DNA from: JBMNIZ01 sp050951405 | Lineage (GTDB): Bacteria > Bacillota > DULZ01 | Assembly: GCA_050951405.1 (NCBI GenBank) | Contig: JBMNIZ010000013.1 | Coordinates: forward strand, 62,001 to 126,000 | Direction: 5' to 3' | DNA: 64,000 nt | Shown here: positions 1 through 10,161 of the stretch, piece after piece | Position numbering within the stretch: position 1 is the first letter of the stretch | How the letters are laid out: each line of letters opens with the position of its first letter | Notes under the pieces: model-generated | What the model saw: the letters and a program-made list of their open reading frames with translations, nothing else | The model's database searches: none | What the model was told of the DNA's origin: nothing | Made by a program: the position numbers and the translations under genes

Positions 1-1
1 T

Positions 2-964
2 GTAGGACCTACACCCATTGAACAAGTACCCAATTTTTCCAAGGCATTGGGAGGATTTAATGTCTACATCAAAAGGGATGACCTTTTAGGTCTCACCTCG
101 GGAGGCAACAAAACCCGCAAGCTGGAATTCCTGGTAGCGGATGCCCTGGCCCAAGGGGCCGATACCCTCATCACTTGCGGCGCAGTCCAGTCCAACCACT
201 GCCGCCTCACCTTGGCTGCAGCCGTCAAAGAGGGTTTAAAATGCAGGCTTGTCCTGGAAGAGCGGGTACCTAAAAGCTACGATCCGAATGCCAGCGGCAA
301 TAATTTCCTCTTCCGTTTGCTGGGAGTGGAAAAAGTCAAGGTGGTGCCCGGCGGCTCCGATATGATGAAAGAAATGGAAAGCATGGCCGATGAGGTGATC
401 GGGGAAGGCCGGAAACCTTACATCATTCCCGGCGGCGGATCCAACGAGATCGGAGCTACCGGTTATGTGGCCTGTGCCCAGGAAATACTGGCCCAGACTT
501 TTGAGATGGGACTTAAGATCGATTACGTGGTCTGCGCCAGCGGCAGCGCCGGTACCCATGCCGGGCTGGTCACCGGATTCTATGGCTGTAACAGCAACAT
601 CCCGGTAATCGGCATTAACGTGAGAAGAAAGAAAGATGAGCAAGAAAAAGCTGTCTATAATCTGGTGCAGAAAACGGCCAAGCATGTGGGCATCAAAGGA
701 GAAATCCCCCGGGAAGCCGTGACCTGTTTTGATGAGTATGTGGGGCCCGGCTATTCCCTGCCCACCCCTGAAATGGTAGATGCCATTCGTTTGCTGGCCA
801 GGACGGAAGGCATTCTTCTGGATCCGGTTTATACCGGTAAAACCATGGCGGGATTGATTGATCTGACGAAAAAAGGCTTTTTCAAAAAAGATGACAACAT
901 CTTATTTATCCATACGGGAGGGTCCCCAGCCCTTTATGCTTATTCCACGGTAGTTCTGGATTAA
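2..964 (+). CDS. dcyD: D-cysteine desulfhydrase family PLP enzyme, 5'-truncated by window edge
   Basis: This PLP enzyme of the D-cysteine desulfhydrase / ACC deaminase family would release pyruvate, ammonia and sulfide from D-cysteine in the cytoplasm. The frame is open from base 2 and reads GPTPIEQVPNF before the first possible internal start (TTG at 47). That segment matches the conserved N-terminal region of the family, so the true start lies left of the window and TTG 47 is not the start. Visible motifs are SGGNKTRKLEF with the PLP lysine, AVQSNH, the phosphate-binding GSAGTHAGL, and HTGGSPALYAY near the C-terminus. It is followed about 110 bp later by an antiporter gene and probably shares a transcript with it. 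The family call is firm. The choice between D-cysteine and a related substrate is inferred. Confidence 0.85.
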   Translation, partial: VGPTPIEQVPNFSKALGGFNVYIKRDDLLGLTSGGNKTRKLEFLVADALAQGADTLITCGAVQSNHCRLTLAAAVKEGLKCRLVLEERVPKSYDPNASGNNFLFRLLGVEKVKVVPGGSDMMKEMESMADEVIGEGRKPYIIPGGGSNEIGATGYVACAQEILAQTFEMGLKIDYVVCASGSAGTHAGLVTGFYGCNSNIPVIGINVRRKKDEQEKAVYNLVQKTAKHVGIKGEIPREAVTCFDEYVGPGYSLPTPEMVDAIRLLARTEGILLDPVYTGKTMAGLIDLTKKGFFKKDDNILFIHTGGSPALYAYSTVVLD

Positions 965-1073
965 TAATATAAGGTTGCCGGAGGAATTTTATAAAGGGAG
1001 GTGTTTCCCATGTGATGCATACCGGCGGCATCTTCAACCTACCAATAAAATAAAGAAAGAAGGTGAAGCATCC

Positions 1074-2489
1074 GTGAATTCAGAAAAAAAGACGCTGGAA
1101 ATGTACGGCGGCCTTTGGGGCGGAATAATACCTCTTCTCATTTTGATTATTGTCTTAATCTGGCTATCCGTGGCCGGTAAAGGAAGTCCCATAGGCTTCT
1201 GGGCCGGCGGCTGGCTGGCCATTGCGGTGGGTCTCTTCTTTGCCAAAAACAAAAGGGACTATTGCGATTGCGTCATGAGAGGGCTGGGCGACAGAAACGG
1301 CATCGTCATCGTTACCGCCTGGCTCTTTGCCGGTGTTTTCGGTAAGTTGATGGTGGCGGGCGGTCTCGTGGAAGGACTTTTATGGTTCGGTTTAGAGACA
1401 GGTGCCACCGGCGCACTCTTCACTGTTTTAGCATTCATCGCTGCTATGCTGTTTTCCGTGGGTACCGGAACCAGTACCGGCACGGTTCTTTCACTGATCC
1501 CGGTCTTATACCCGGCAGGAGTCTTTTTAGGGGCCAATCCGGTGATGTTGGCCGCAGGAATCTTATCCGGGGCAGCTTTCGGTGACAACCTGGCTCCCGT
1601 ATCCGATACCACCATCGTCTCCGCCTTTACGCAAGAAGCCACCATGAAGGATGTGGTCAGGAGCCGGGCCCCACTGGCTCTATCTGCTGCTGCCATCAGC
1701 GCCGTGGTCCTTCTCATCACTGGCGGGGGAGGACAAATTGCGGATCTTCCGTCCATTGAAGCCAGCATGTTTCCCGCCGGCTTGCTGATGCTCATCAGTT
1801 TTGCCGTGGTTGTGGGGTCAGCGCTGGCAGGCAGGCATATTATTGAATCTTTGATTTACGGCAATGTTTCCGCCGTTATTTTGGGCATGATTAACGGAAA
1901 GATCGCTTGGTCCGATGTGCTTCGTTTGCCGGCGGAAAGAGGCGCGACCAGCGGGCTTATTCAAGACGGTATTTCCGGCGTGACCGGGGCCATCATCTTC
2001 GCCCTCCTGGTCCTGGCGGTAACCCAGGTGATGGTGGAAAGCGGTGTGATGGATTCTATCTTGCGCTGGGCGCAAAGGACCATTGCCAAAACTGTCCGCC
2101 AGGCCGAGGCCTCGATTATCGGTGTGACTATCCTGGCTTCCATCCCCATTGCGGCCAATGCTCCCGCCCTTCTGCTGGTGGGCCCAAGTTTTGTGAAGCC
2201 CCTGGGCGAAAGATTTAATCTGGCACCGGCCCGACGGGCCAACCTGATGGACTGTGCTGTCTGTACCATCTTCTTCACTATCCCCTGGCACATTGCGGTC
2301 ATAGTCTGGTACAGCACCCTGAGTTCAGCCGCCCAGAGCTGGAACCTGCCCCTGCCCTCTATAGGAGCCGCGGCTTTAAATCCCTATACCTGGGCCTTGC
2401 TGGCCGTACTGATTTTCTCGGTGATTACCGGTTGGAACCGGAAGTATGCAGAGCCTGCCGAGACTCAACCGGCGGAAGTACAATCATAA
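1074..2489 (+). CDS. Na+/H+ antiporter, NhaC family
   Basis: This is an integral membrane protein of about 471 residues made almost entirely of hydrophobic segments. The motif GDNLAPVSDTT in the first half is the hallmark of NhaC-type antiporters, and a glycine/threonine-rich GTGTSTGT stretch precedes it. The family exchanges Na+ (or an organic acid) for protons at the cytoplasmic membrane. I chose GTG 1074 because AAGAAGGTGA stands about nine bases upstream and the hydrophobic sequence begins soon after. The frame is open back to 975, but that extension is charged and lacks a ribosome site next to it. The gene lies just downstream of the desulfhydrase gene and ends in a strong terminator, suggesting a two-gene unit that might export an amino acid or its product. 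The substrate is unknown. Confidence 0.85.
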   Translation: MNSEKKTLEMYGGLWGGIIPLLILIIVLIWLSVAGKGSPIGFWAGGWLAIAVGLFFAKNKRDYCDCVMRGLGDRNGIVIVTAWLFAGVFGKLMVAGGLVEGLLWFGLETGATGALFTVLAFIAAMLFSVGTGTSTGTVLSLIPVLYPAGVFLGANPVMLAAGILSGAAFGDNLAPVSDTTIVSAFTQEATMKDVVRSRAPLALSAAAISAVVLLITGGGGQIADLPSIEASMFPAGLLMLISFAVVVGSALAGRHIIESLIYGNVSAVILGMINGKIAWSDVLRLPAERGATSGLIQDGISGVTGAIIFALLVLAVTQVMVESGVMDSILRWAQRTIAKTVRQAEASIIGVTILASIPIAANAPALLLVGPSFVKPLGERFNLAPARRANLMDCAVCTIFFTIPWHIAVIVWYSTLSSAAQSWNLPLPSIGAAALNPYTWALLAVLIFSVITGWNRKYAEPAETQPAEVQS

Positions 2490-2495
2490 ACTTCG

Positions 2496-2527
2496 AAAAA
2501 AGCTCCGGTTTTTCCGGAGCTTTTTTA
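2496..2527. terminator. Bidirectional rho-independent terminator
   Basis: An 8-bp stem AGCTCCGG/CCGGAGCT with a 5-base T loop is flanked by A6 on the left and T6 on the right. It can stop the plus-strand antiporter gene and the converging minus-strand LpdD-like gene. Confidence 0.9.
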
Positions 2528-2550
2528 ACTGCTTTATATATTAATAAAAA

Positions 2551-2952
2551 TCATCCACCCTTGGAAGGAAAACGTAATACTATTTCATCTACAATCTCGC
2601 CCGCCAAGCTGATCACGGTATCAATCTCTGTCTGGCTGGGATTATCCAAATGAACCCCTGCCACCAAGGCCACCGGCTGTTCCAGCTCCTTGGCCAGTTT
2701 TTCCGCCGCCGGTTTGGCTATCTCATCATCTTTATGTCCAATCAGGGTCAGCACAGAAACAGTGGCGCTGGTTTTGGCAGGGTCCATCAGGCTGGGGCGG
2801 GGTACCGCCAGGGCCACTGCCCCCACATGGGGTTTATCTCCCCCGTAAATGGCCACGGTCAATCCTTCTGCCGACGGTAGCACCATGGCCTGAAGCTGAA
2901 TTCTTCCTGCTTCCCTGCTCACTCGGAAAAAACCCGCACTCTCCAATACCAC
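2551..2952 (-). CDS. LpdD-like protein (prenylated-flavin chaperone-like domain)
   Basis: This 133-residue soluble protein resembles the small LpdD/UbiD-accessory domain seen beside gallate-type decarboxylases. It has a GGDKPHVGAV segment like GGTNPHIGDV of LpdD, a GHKDDEIA segment and a late GVHLDNPS like GIHVNQIT. In the known case LpdD is an accessory to a prenyl-FMN decarboxylase. No UbiD-like decarboxylase is present here, so this copy may act with a partner elsewhere or have another role. The GTG start has AAGGAGAG just upstream. It ends against the bidirectional terminator and lies downstream of the TRAP permease on the same strand. The family assignment rests on recalled motifs and is moderate. 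Confidence 0.6.
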   Translation of the reverse strand: MVLESAGFFRVSREAGRIQLQAMVLPSAEGLTVAIYGGDKPHVGAVALAVPRPSLMDPAKTSATVSVLTLIGHKDDEIAKPAAEKLAKELEQPVALVAGVHLDNPSQTEIDTVISLAGEIVDEIVLRFPSKGG

Positions 2953-3177
2953 ATCTCTCCTTAAAAAAAGAAAATTTGTTCAGTCACATCCCGGCGCCGT
3001 TTAAAGGTACTTCTTTGCCGCACATCGAAGCCCTCAAGCCGAACAAAATGTTCTCTCTGGAAATGGTTTTCACTTTTGCTCTATTGTAACATGGAAAGGA
3101 TTGACAATCCAGCATTGGCAATATTTTTAAGCAATGCAGCAGTCTCTGTATCTCCTCACCCCTCCGGCAGGCCCGCG
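2953..3177. other. Intergenic interval, no gene seen
   Basis: A minus-strand frame covering part of this interval has no ribosome site and no recognisable motif, so I do not call it. A TACAAT-like minus-strand -10 element near 3080 could drive the LpdD-like gene, but no good -35 pairs with it. Confidence 0.4.
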
Positions 3178-5138
3178 CTAAAACATCAAACTGGGAAGAA
3201 AGAGAGAGATCTGGGGAAAAAGGATTAAGAGAACGATACAAACGCACATGCAGAGGAAAAATGGAATAATCCCCTTAAAAATGGTTTCCATGGGGATGTC
3301 CCCGGCAATACTGCTCAAGGCATAGACGTTAATACCCACCGGAGGAGTAATCTGTCCCATTTCCATCAAAATAACGATTATGACGCCAAACCAAATGGGA
3401 TCAAACCCGAGGGCCACCACGGACGGGTAAATGGCCGGCAAGGTGAGCAGAATCATCGGGATAACGTTCATCAGGCAACCCAGGATGATATACAGGACAC
3501 AAACGGCAGCCAGAATAGACGTACCGGCTGACGGAAAAGCCAGTCACCAGATCAGCTAACAAGAAGGGAAGCTGGGTGGCCGCCAGGAAATACCCCAGCA
3601 CTCCCACACCAATCAAGATAATGAACAATCTGCAAGTAATCTTGGCAGTATCCTCAAAGGATTTCATCAGGTTTTGCCAGGTCAAACGCCTTCTGAGGAG
3701 AGAGATGAGGAAGGCACCAAAGGCACCCACAGCACCGCCTTCAGTGGGACTGAAGAACCCACCCAGAATTCCCCCTAAGATAAGGGCAAATAAGGCCAGC
3801 ATTCCAATGGTGCCCTTTAAAGACCGCATCTTTTCTTTCAAAGTAAATGCTTCCCCCCGGGGCACTTTCTCCGGATTGCGCTTGGCATACAGGTAGATTG
3901 CCCCCATAAACAGCAGACGCGAGCAGGATGCCCGGGACAATACCTGCCACAAAAAGCTTGCCCACGGATTCCTCAGTAATGATGGCATAGAAGATAAAGC
4001 CAACGCTGGGCGGAATCAGTATTCCCAGGGTTCCCCCCGCCGCCAGGCAACCGGTGGCCAGGCTGGGGTGGTAATTTTTCTTTTTCATTTCCGGCAGTGC
4101 CACCGTGCCCATGGTCACCGCCGTGGCCATGCTGTCACCGCAGACAGCGGCAAAGCCGGCACACCCGGCTACGGCGGACATGGCCAGCCCTCCCGGCAGC
4201 CTGCCCAGCCATTTATACGCCGTATCAAAAACATCATTGCTGATGCCGGAATACAGGGCCAGTTCACCCATGAGAATAAATAAAGGCACTACCGCCAGGA
4301 TGTAGGAAGCCGTAGAATAGTAGGGCGCTATCCCCATCATCCCGAAGGCGGCCGTTGGATTCCCTCTGGCTAAAAGCAGCCCTAAATAACCCACTAAAGC
4401 CATGGCAAAACCGATTGGCATGCCGAATAACATCAGGACAAAAAGCAAGAGAACTCCCAGCCCTCCCAGCGTCAAGCCCGACACCTTCAGGAAAAGAGCT
4501 TTGACATAAAAGGGAAGCATAAAAACAATAACACAAATAATAATGATGAACAATAAATAAGGCCATTTTTCGCTCCGCGCCAGGTCTATGGCAGTATATA
4601 GAAAATTTCTTGCCAAGGTTAGCGTCAGCAAAGTCAGCCCCAGGGCGGCAACACCGATAAAAATAGAAATAGGCAGGCCCAAAGCGGTGCTGGTCACCCC
4701 GATCTTCTTGCCCATTTGCAGCACTGTCTGCCAAGAAACGGTAGCAAAAAGAAATAGAGCGGAAAGATAGATAAAGCTGTCCAAAACATGCTGCAGCCAT
4801 TTGGGCAGACGGGAAAAGAGCAGTTCGATCCGAATGTTCTCTTTATTCGCCTCCACCTGGGCAAGCCCTAAAAACACCACGGCAACCAGCATGAATTCTT
4901 CTATTTCAATGACGCCGGGCAGGGATTTTTTGGTGATAATGCGGGACAGAATGTCACAGATAATGGGCAGTGACATTAATCCCACCATTGTATAACTAAG
5001 GACGCTTAATTTGTGGTTGACGGGCAAAAGAAATCTATCCACAGTCAAGGCGGCTCCTTCGAGAAACTTTACCAGGAAGGCAGGTTCACCTGAAAAGTCT
5101 TCCATCAGGCCAGACGTGATTTTTTTGGAAACAGCCAT
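3178..5138 (-). pseudogene. Fused TRAP transporter permease (DctQ-DctM), two frameshifts
   Basis: The protein is the membrane part of a TRAP transporter, importing an organic acid with an ion gradient. The first ~190 residues form the four-helix DctQ-type small subunit. The rest is the DctM-type large subunit, with GMPIGFAMALVGYLG, CGDSMATAVTMG, the LGILIPPSVGFIFYA stretch and a C-terminal MGQITPPVGINVYAL. The frame changes near 3920, after GIVPGILLAS, and again near 3530, after LPFLLADLVTGFSVS. Corrected, it would be about 650 residues, normal for a fused QM protein. It starts 70 bp downstream of the binding-protein gene. Residue conservation outside the breaks is good and no nonsense substitutions are visible, so the breaks may be sequence errors rather than decay. 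Confidence 0.8.
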
Positions 5139-5207
5139 CTAGCTCACCCTTCCAGCAAGTTATTGGTAGCGGGCCCGCAGTCAAAGACAGCAGGCCCGCT
5201 CAGCGCC

Positions 5208-6315
5208 TTACTCTTGATAGCCCCGGCCTGTTCTCTGACCGATCTCTTCACTTAAACGGAGAGCATCATGATAAATCTCCCTGGCGAAATCATAACCTTT
5301 AGCTTCCATCTCACTGATCCATTTTTCATGCATGGGCTTCACCGCCTCAAACCATCTGGCTCTTTCTTCCTCGGGTAAAACATAAAATTCATGTCCGTTT
5401 TCTTTCAACCATTGAGAGTCGCTGATGGCTCCCTCATCCAGGGTCTTTCCGCTGATCTGGGCCATTTTTTCCCCGGTGGTTTCTTCAAAAAGCTGCTGCA
5501 AGTCAGCCGGCAATTCATCAAACCTCTCCTGGTTCATCACGGCGAAGAAAGGCCCCACCATAATGTCAACGATGGTGTGGTATTTAGCCGCATCGCTGAT
5601 TTTGTATGATCTTACCGGCGCAAGGGGGCACAAAACACCCTCGGCGGTGCCTCTTTCCAGAGCTAAATAAGTATCCGTGCCGGTCATTTCAATGGGATTG
5701 GCACCCAGCAATCTCAGCACCTCCAGGACTTTCGGGGTCCAACCGATAATCTTCATTCCCTTCAAGTCCTCCAGGGTTTTCACCTGCTTCTGGGTGGTAT
5801 GCAACTGAAAGGTGGCACTGGCCCACTGCCACAGCATTTTTGTTCCTTTAAATTCCTCTTGCCACTGGGGATACTTCTTGTAAAGTTCCCAGGTAACCAA
5901 ACTGCCTGCTTCTGCACCTGGAACGATTAACGGGAGTTCCATTAATTCATTCAAAGGAAATTTGCCGGGATAGTAACCACAATAACTGGATCCGATATCA
6001 ACCATGCCTGAGATAGTTGAATCAAATGTATCTTTCTGCGGACAGAGGGTGTTGGGATTATAATTAGGTAATTTTGATTCGGTTGCCGCTTTTTTCCTCA
6101 ATGGATTTAATCCAGGGCATGAAGCCATTGATGACAGTGGGGTGTTTATCCATGTATTCGCTTACAAAGCTTAGCTCGAATACCTTTTCTTCTGCCGCAC
6201 TGCCCTCCGGCTCTCCTGCCGCTTCTTCTCCGCCTGATTGTTGCCCACCACATCCTGTGAAAAGCAGACCGCAGCACAAGGTCAAAATAAACATGACCAA
6301 AAAGATTCTTTTCAT
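5208..6315 (-). pseudogene. TRAP transporter substrate-binding lipoprotein (DctP family), one frameshift
   Basis: This is the extracytoplasmic binding subunit of the TRAP transporter encoded next to it. The N-terminus is a lipoprotein signal: MKR, a hydrophobic run, then the lipobox-like LFTGC, followed by a Gly/Glu-rich linker. The body has the DctP pattern, including KTLEDLKGMKIIGW, YLALERGTAEGV and a late PADLQQLFEETT. The frame shifts near 6066 between NRIKIT and YNPNTLCPQKD. The corrected product is about 368 residues, slightly longer than usual because of the linker. GGGAGGT stands before the ATG. The order binding protein then permease is typical. The substrate is unknown; the nearby arylsulfotransferase hints at aromatic or sulfated compounds, which is inference only. 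Confidence 0.8.
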
Positions 6316-6616
6316 TACCTCCCCGCCTCCTTCAAATTGCTGAAAAGAGTTCTTTCCTTTTCACCAAAAACTTGGTCATCATATCTTCCAGGCAACAGGC
6401 AATAAAAGTAATTCTCCCCTCCTTCCTCAAGCCACTGTACTTTAATTACTTTAGAATTCTTGTTTAATTACCCAGGAGCACGTGCCTTCTTTCACATATA
6501 AAAGTGCTTTGTATTTAATTTGGAAAACGGAACCTATACAAAGAGGCGGTCATGGGGGAAGCAATGGCTGTCCCTATCTCTATTTCGGAATTGAGAAAGA
6601 TGATTTCCCCCTTTGA
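6316..6616. other. Intergenic region upstream of dctP
   Basis: No gene is seen. The interval is AT-rich in the middle and holds two copies of TTTAATTAC about 20 bp apart (near 6431 and 6452), which could be part of a regulator site or promoter for the minus-strand dctP gene. The neighbouring Crp/Fnr gene is a candidate regulator, but I see no clear palindrome. Confidence 0.35.
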
Positions 6617-8075
6617 TCAATCATCCTCCAGTTCGTCTCCGGCAGCCACACAAAGAGCCGTATCGCCCTGGTAAGGTAAAACTCCTTCCACCACCACCTC
6701 CGCCTCCTTTTTCCTGCCAAGGGGAGCGGCGCCGGGCACTCTGAAGCTGGTCACATCGATAGGTTCGATGGGCACTTCTTGGGGAGGCATCCACTTGAGG
6801 AACCCAGGAATAGGGCAGCCGATAGGCCCTGTAAACCATATTCAGCTCTTAACTTGCTGCCCCAGTAAGGACTGATGTATTCCCAGACTAATTCGTGATC
6901 CGGAGTAACTTCGATGATCCTGCCCCCGGAGCCCTCCGTGATCAGGGTATTACCGTTGGGCAACCTTTGCGCACCGCTGATGAAAGGGCTGTAGAACCGG
7001 TTAGAATCCACAGGGTGGACATAGCCAGCCTCAACCGGGGTATACTGCCAGACAATCTTGTAAAGTGGTCGGGATCAAACTCCAGCACCCTGGAATAATC
7101 CCTCCGGGCATTCATCCTGCCCGTAGGCGAACTGGGATTGGGCAGAACCGTAACCGGCCCAGCCTCCATTATCAAAAACCAGGATATTTCCCTCACCCGG
7201 CAAGCCCCTGGGGATCATGTGGGCATGGTGCTGTCCAATGATCCAGCCCAGCCTGCTTCAGTTCCTCGCTGGTATCGTAATCAGGGCCCACCTTCCAGAC
7301 AACTTTTCCGGTCTTTTTATCAATAATGGCGAGAATGTTCGATTCCCGGGCATCCCAAATAATATTATCCGGGTGGAAACGTTCATCGCCCGCATCGTAC
7401 CATTTGTTCGGTCCTAAAACCGACATGGAGTTGATATGCATCCAGTCCCCCATGCCGCCTCCCGCCGGACGCATATTGGGATCCCGGCACAGGATGTTTT
7501 TAGCTGCTTCACTGAAACCATACTCATCGAAATGCTCGTGGCAATTCCACTCCCAAACAATCTCTCCCTCCCAGGTCACTTCGATAATGGCATCATCCAA
7601 AAGGAGCTTCTCGGAAATCTTGGGATTGCCTCACGTTCTTGTGGCAGAGAATGAGGGTATTGCCTCGATCTACCAGGGGCTCCATGCCCGGCACATAGTA
7701 ACCCACCGGATTGCCTTCCCTCTGGTAATCGTGGTGCTGCCTGGCCATCCACTGGGGCTTTTCGCCCGGATCTTCAATAAATTCGTATTGGTTGAACTTC
7801 CAAACGATATTTCCTTCCCAGTCCACCTGCACCAGATCGATCTGATCCTGCATGCCGTAAGCATTGTTTCTTTCTCCCGTATGGCCCATCACATAGCCGC
7901 CCGGCAGAATTTTATTGGGAAAGCCGTGCAGCCCCTTCCACAGCCGGATCTCCGCCCCGTTCATATCGATCAATAAGGCGCCCAATTCCCTGGCTTGGAA
8001 GATAGTAAAGCCGTTCCAACATTTCTCAGGATTATAAATCGTGGTTCCTGTCGGATAAACGCTCGGATAGGTCAT
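6617..8075 (-). pseudogene. Arylsulfotransferase (ASST) family protein, multiple frameshifts
   Basis: ASST enzymes move a sulfuryl group between phenolic compounds without PAPS, using a six-bladed propeller with active-site histidines. Pieces in three frames line up as one product of about 485 residues, the normal family length. They include ARQHHDYQREGNPVGYYVPG, CHEHFDEYGF, GDWMHINSMSVLGPNKWYD, the FHPDNIIWDAR stretch, HWTAPCPHDPQG, QRLPNGNTLITEGSGGRIIE and a C-terminal half rich in Val/Glu ending DELEDD. At least four frame changes are needed (near 7600, 7190, 7015-7100 and 6790). No signal peptide is visible, unlike the periplasmic E. coli enzyme. It sits between a TRAP system and a Crp/Fnr regulator on the same strand. 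The family call is strong. Whether it is functional is doubtful unless the breaks are errors. Confidence 0.78.
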
Positions 8076-8232
8076 CTCTCTTCCCCCTTGATTTAATTAT
8101 TAGTAATTCCCACCAGGCAAGCAAAAGAATGTTTTCACAAACAGAATACTACTTTTCCCCTGGGAAGAAAGTAATGCATACTACAATCTGCCATTTTTAT
8201 TACTGTCCTTTCCTTGTCCCCCGGATCCGAAA

Positions 8233-8266
8233 ACAAAAACCTGCGGATCTGCTTTGTCCACAGGTT
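8233..8266 (-). terminator. Terminator of the Crp/Fnr gene
   Basis: On the minus strand AACCTGTGGA pairs with TCCGCAGGTT around a short loop and is followed by TTTTTGTTTT. It lies 20 bp past the stop of the regulator gene. Confidence 0.75.
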
Positions 8267-8286
8267 GAAAGTTCCCATCTTGAAGA

Positions 8287-8984
8287 TTAAAGGTTTTGAA
8301 ACACCAGCTCTTTCAAGGCGATCTTGTCCTTGATTATGATTTTCCCGTATTGGGTTTCCACGATGCCCGCTTCTTTTAACTCCGCAATCACATTGGTAAT
8401 GGATACTCGATGGGCGCCCACGATGGTGGCCAAATTTTTATGGGAGATAGCAAAGTTATCGTTATTTTCCATTACAGAATAATAGAAAAGCGTCCGGACA
8501 ACTTTTTCAAAGGTGGAGCGAAACAACAAGTCTTCGATTTGATTGGCCAAAACCCGGACCCTGATGGCCATTCCATACATGATGCAGTGAGCAACCTCGA
8601 AGTCATTTCTTAAAATATTTAAAAAGGTGTGCTTGGGAAAGAGATAGACTCTCACATCGGTGAGGGCAAAGGCACTGTAAAGGGCAGGCTGGTGATGGAA
8701 TAAGATCTCTTCACCCAAAAAATAATCTTCACTGGATAAGGTCAAAATCTTTTCCAACCCGTTTTTGCCCACCAGACTCACCTGCACTGTCCCGTCTTTG
8801 AGATAATAAACGCCCCCAAGAACATCCCCAGCATTGATCAGGCAAGAGCCCTTGCGAAAAGGTCTTCTCTATAGCCAGATTGGTATAGCTATCCACTTTT
8901 TCCTTTAAGATTGGGCCTGTCTGCGCCGCTTAATTTTAACCAGGGCGAAGTCGTGAAAAAAGCTTCTTCATCCTTATTATACAT
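8287..8984 (-). pseudogene. Crp/Fnr family transcriptional regulator, frameshifted near the N-terminus
   Basis: The intact part (8287 to about 8840) shows a cyclic-nucleotide-type effector barrel (GDVLGGVYYLKDGTVQ, then LGEEILFHHQP), a long dimer helix and a C-terminal winged helix (ISHKNLATIVGAHRVSITNV). The proper N-terminus begins at ATG 8984 (MYNKDEEAFFTTSPW) but meets a stop. The frames rejoin around 8850, so at least one indel separates the two parts. The corrected length is about 232 residues, normal for the family. No cysteine cluster typical of Fnr is visible, so the effector may be a small organic ligand, as in CprK-type regulators. It is probably the regulator of the adjacent TRAP/ASST genes, by position only. 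Confidence 0.75.
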
Positions 8985-9179
8985 CCGCCATCCCCCCTGC
9001 ACATGAATAATAGGATCAGTCTGATATAACCTGGCATTACCTTTTATTATAACTCATTCCCGGCAAATTGTTAAATCAGCGCAAAATAGAATTTTAAGGG
9101 AAACAAAAAGATTGTAGCCCTCATTACAGAAATAAAACTCCGGATAGTATATATTTCTTGTTAGAAGGAGTGGTAGGAA

Positions 9180-10033
9180 ATGAATAATCTGCTGTTCACA
9201 GCCACCGGTTGTACCCGCTGCAAGATTGTGAAAAGTTTTCTGGATGAACAGGGTATTTCCTTACACCGAGAAAGACATGTACGGTCGGATGGCAAGGAAG
9301 AATTTCAGAGCTTTCTACAAAGCCAACCGCAGTTCTATCTACCGTGGTCCGGAGGGAATCGAGTTTCCCATTTTTACAGACGGCGTAGAAATTCGCCAGG
9401 GAATCGGGGCCACCATTGCCTATCTTCATGCCGGCAGCAAGCTGGACGGTTTTTTCAGTGCTAGGAAAACTCCACCGGGAATGGGTGGACGGAATCCACA
9501 TTTCCGGCGGAAACCCACAATGGGCCGAAGACTTTCTAGCGGTGCTGCGCTACTTAAGAAGTCATACATCTCAAGCTGCAGCTGGAGACCAACGGAAAGA
9601 ACAGTGGCATTCTCCAGCAGGTCTTGGAATGAGGGACTGGCCCAATTGGTCATGATCATGAATGTGCTGGGACCCCGGTCCCTTTATCAGCAGGATTTTG
9701 GGAGAAGAAATTGATTTCAGAGAAGTGGAAGAAAGCATAAGGCTCCTCCCCAGCTTTGCTCAATATCAATTTCAAACCACCATCGTCCCGGTGAAACGGG
9801 GAGAGGAAAAGGGACTCAGTTATCTGACTCCGGAGGAGATCGGTGAAACGGCCCGTCTAATTGAAGAGCTGACCGGAAGTAAAAAGAACCCCTACCTGCT
9901 CAAAAGGTTTCAACCGAATCAGGTGGAAGATAAAAGTTTGAGAACCGTAGAGCCTCTGGCAGCGGGCTTGTTGTTCAAATACAGAACAGCAGCCAGGACC
10001 TATCAAGTGCTCGCAGAAGTGGAAAAGGATTAG
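9180..10033 (+). pseudogene. Glutaredoxin-like / radical-SAM-like protein, several frameshifts
   Basis: The N-terminus reads as a glutaredoxin-like fold with the redox pair GCTRCKIVKSFLDEQGI and a following GIEFPIFTDG strand. The middle has WVDGIHISGGNPQWAEDF and, in another frame, LQLETNGKNSG. This pattern resembles the GGE/NP and ETNG strands of radical SAM barrels, yet I see no CX3CX2C cluster motif. The end carries EEIDFREVEESIRLLP and a Leu/Thr-rich tail. Frame changes fall near 9313, 9455 (beside a T6 run), 9560 and 9655. A good AGAAGGAG site precedes ATG 9180. The gene stands alone on the plus strand, converging with the TAXI permease. Function is not known; a combined thiol-redox and SAM-type fold is inferred. 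Confidence 0.5.
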
Positions 10034-10045
10034 AAAAATCAGATT

Positions 10046-10078
10046 AAAAAACGGGGCAAGCCAACCGGCTTGCCCCGT
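10046..10078 (-). terminator. Strong terminator between converging genes
   Basis: ACGGGGCAAGCC and GGCTTGCCCCGT form a 12-bp stem around a 4-base loop. The minus strand continues with a T6 run, so it best serves the TAXI permease. It may also slow plus-strand transcription of the glutaredoxin-like gene. Confidence 0.85.
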
Positions 10079-10161
10079 GATGAAGAGCAAGATACAATCT
10101 TATCCATGATGGCTGCGCTCTTCTTCCCTTTCCGAAAAATAGCAAACGCCACTTGCCCAGC

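Noticed and set aside
2984..3247. An 87-codon minus-strand frame between the LpdD-like gene and the TRAP permease
   Set aside because: No ribosome site or recognisable motif, and it overlaps the end of the TRAP permease gene.
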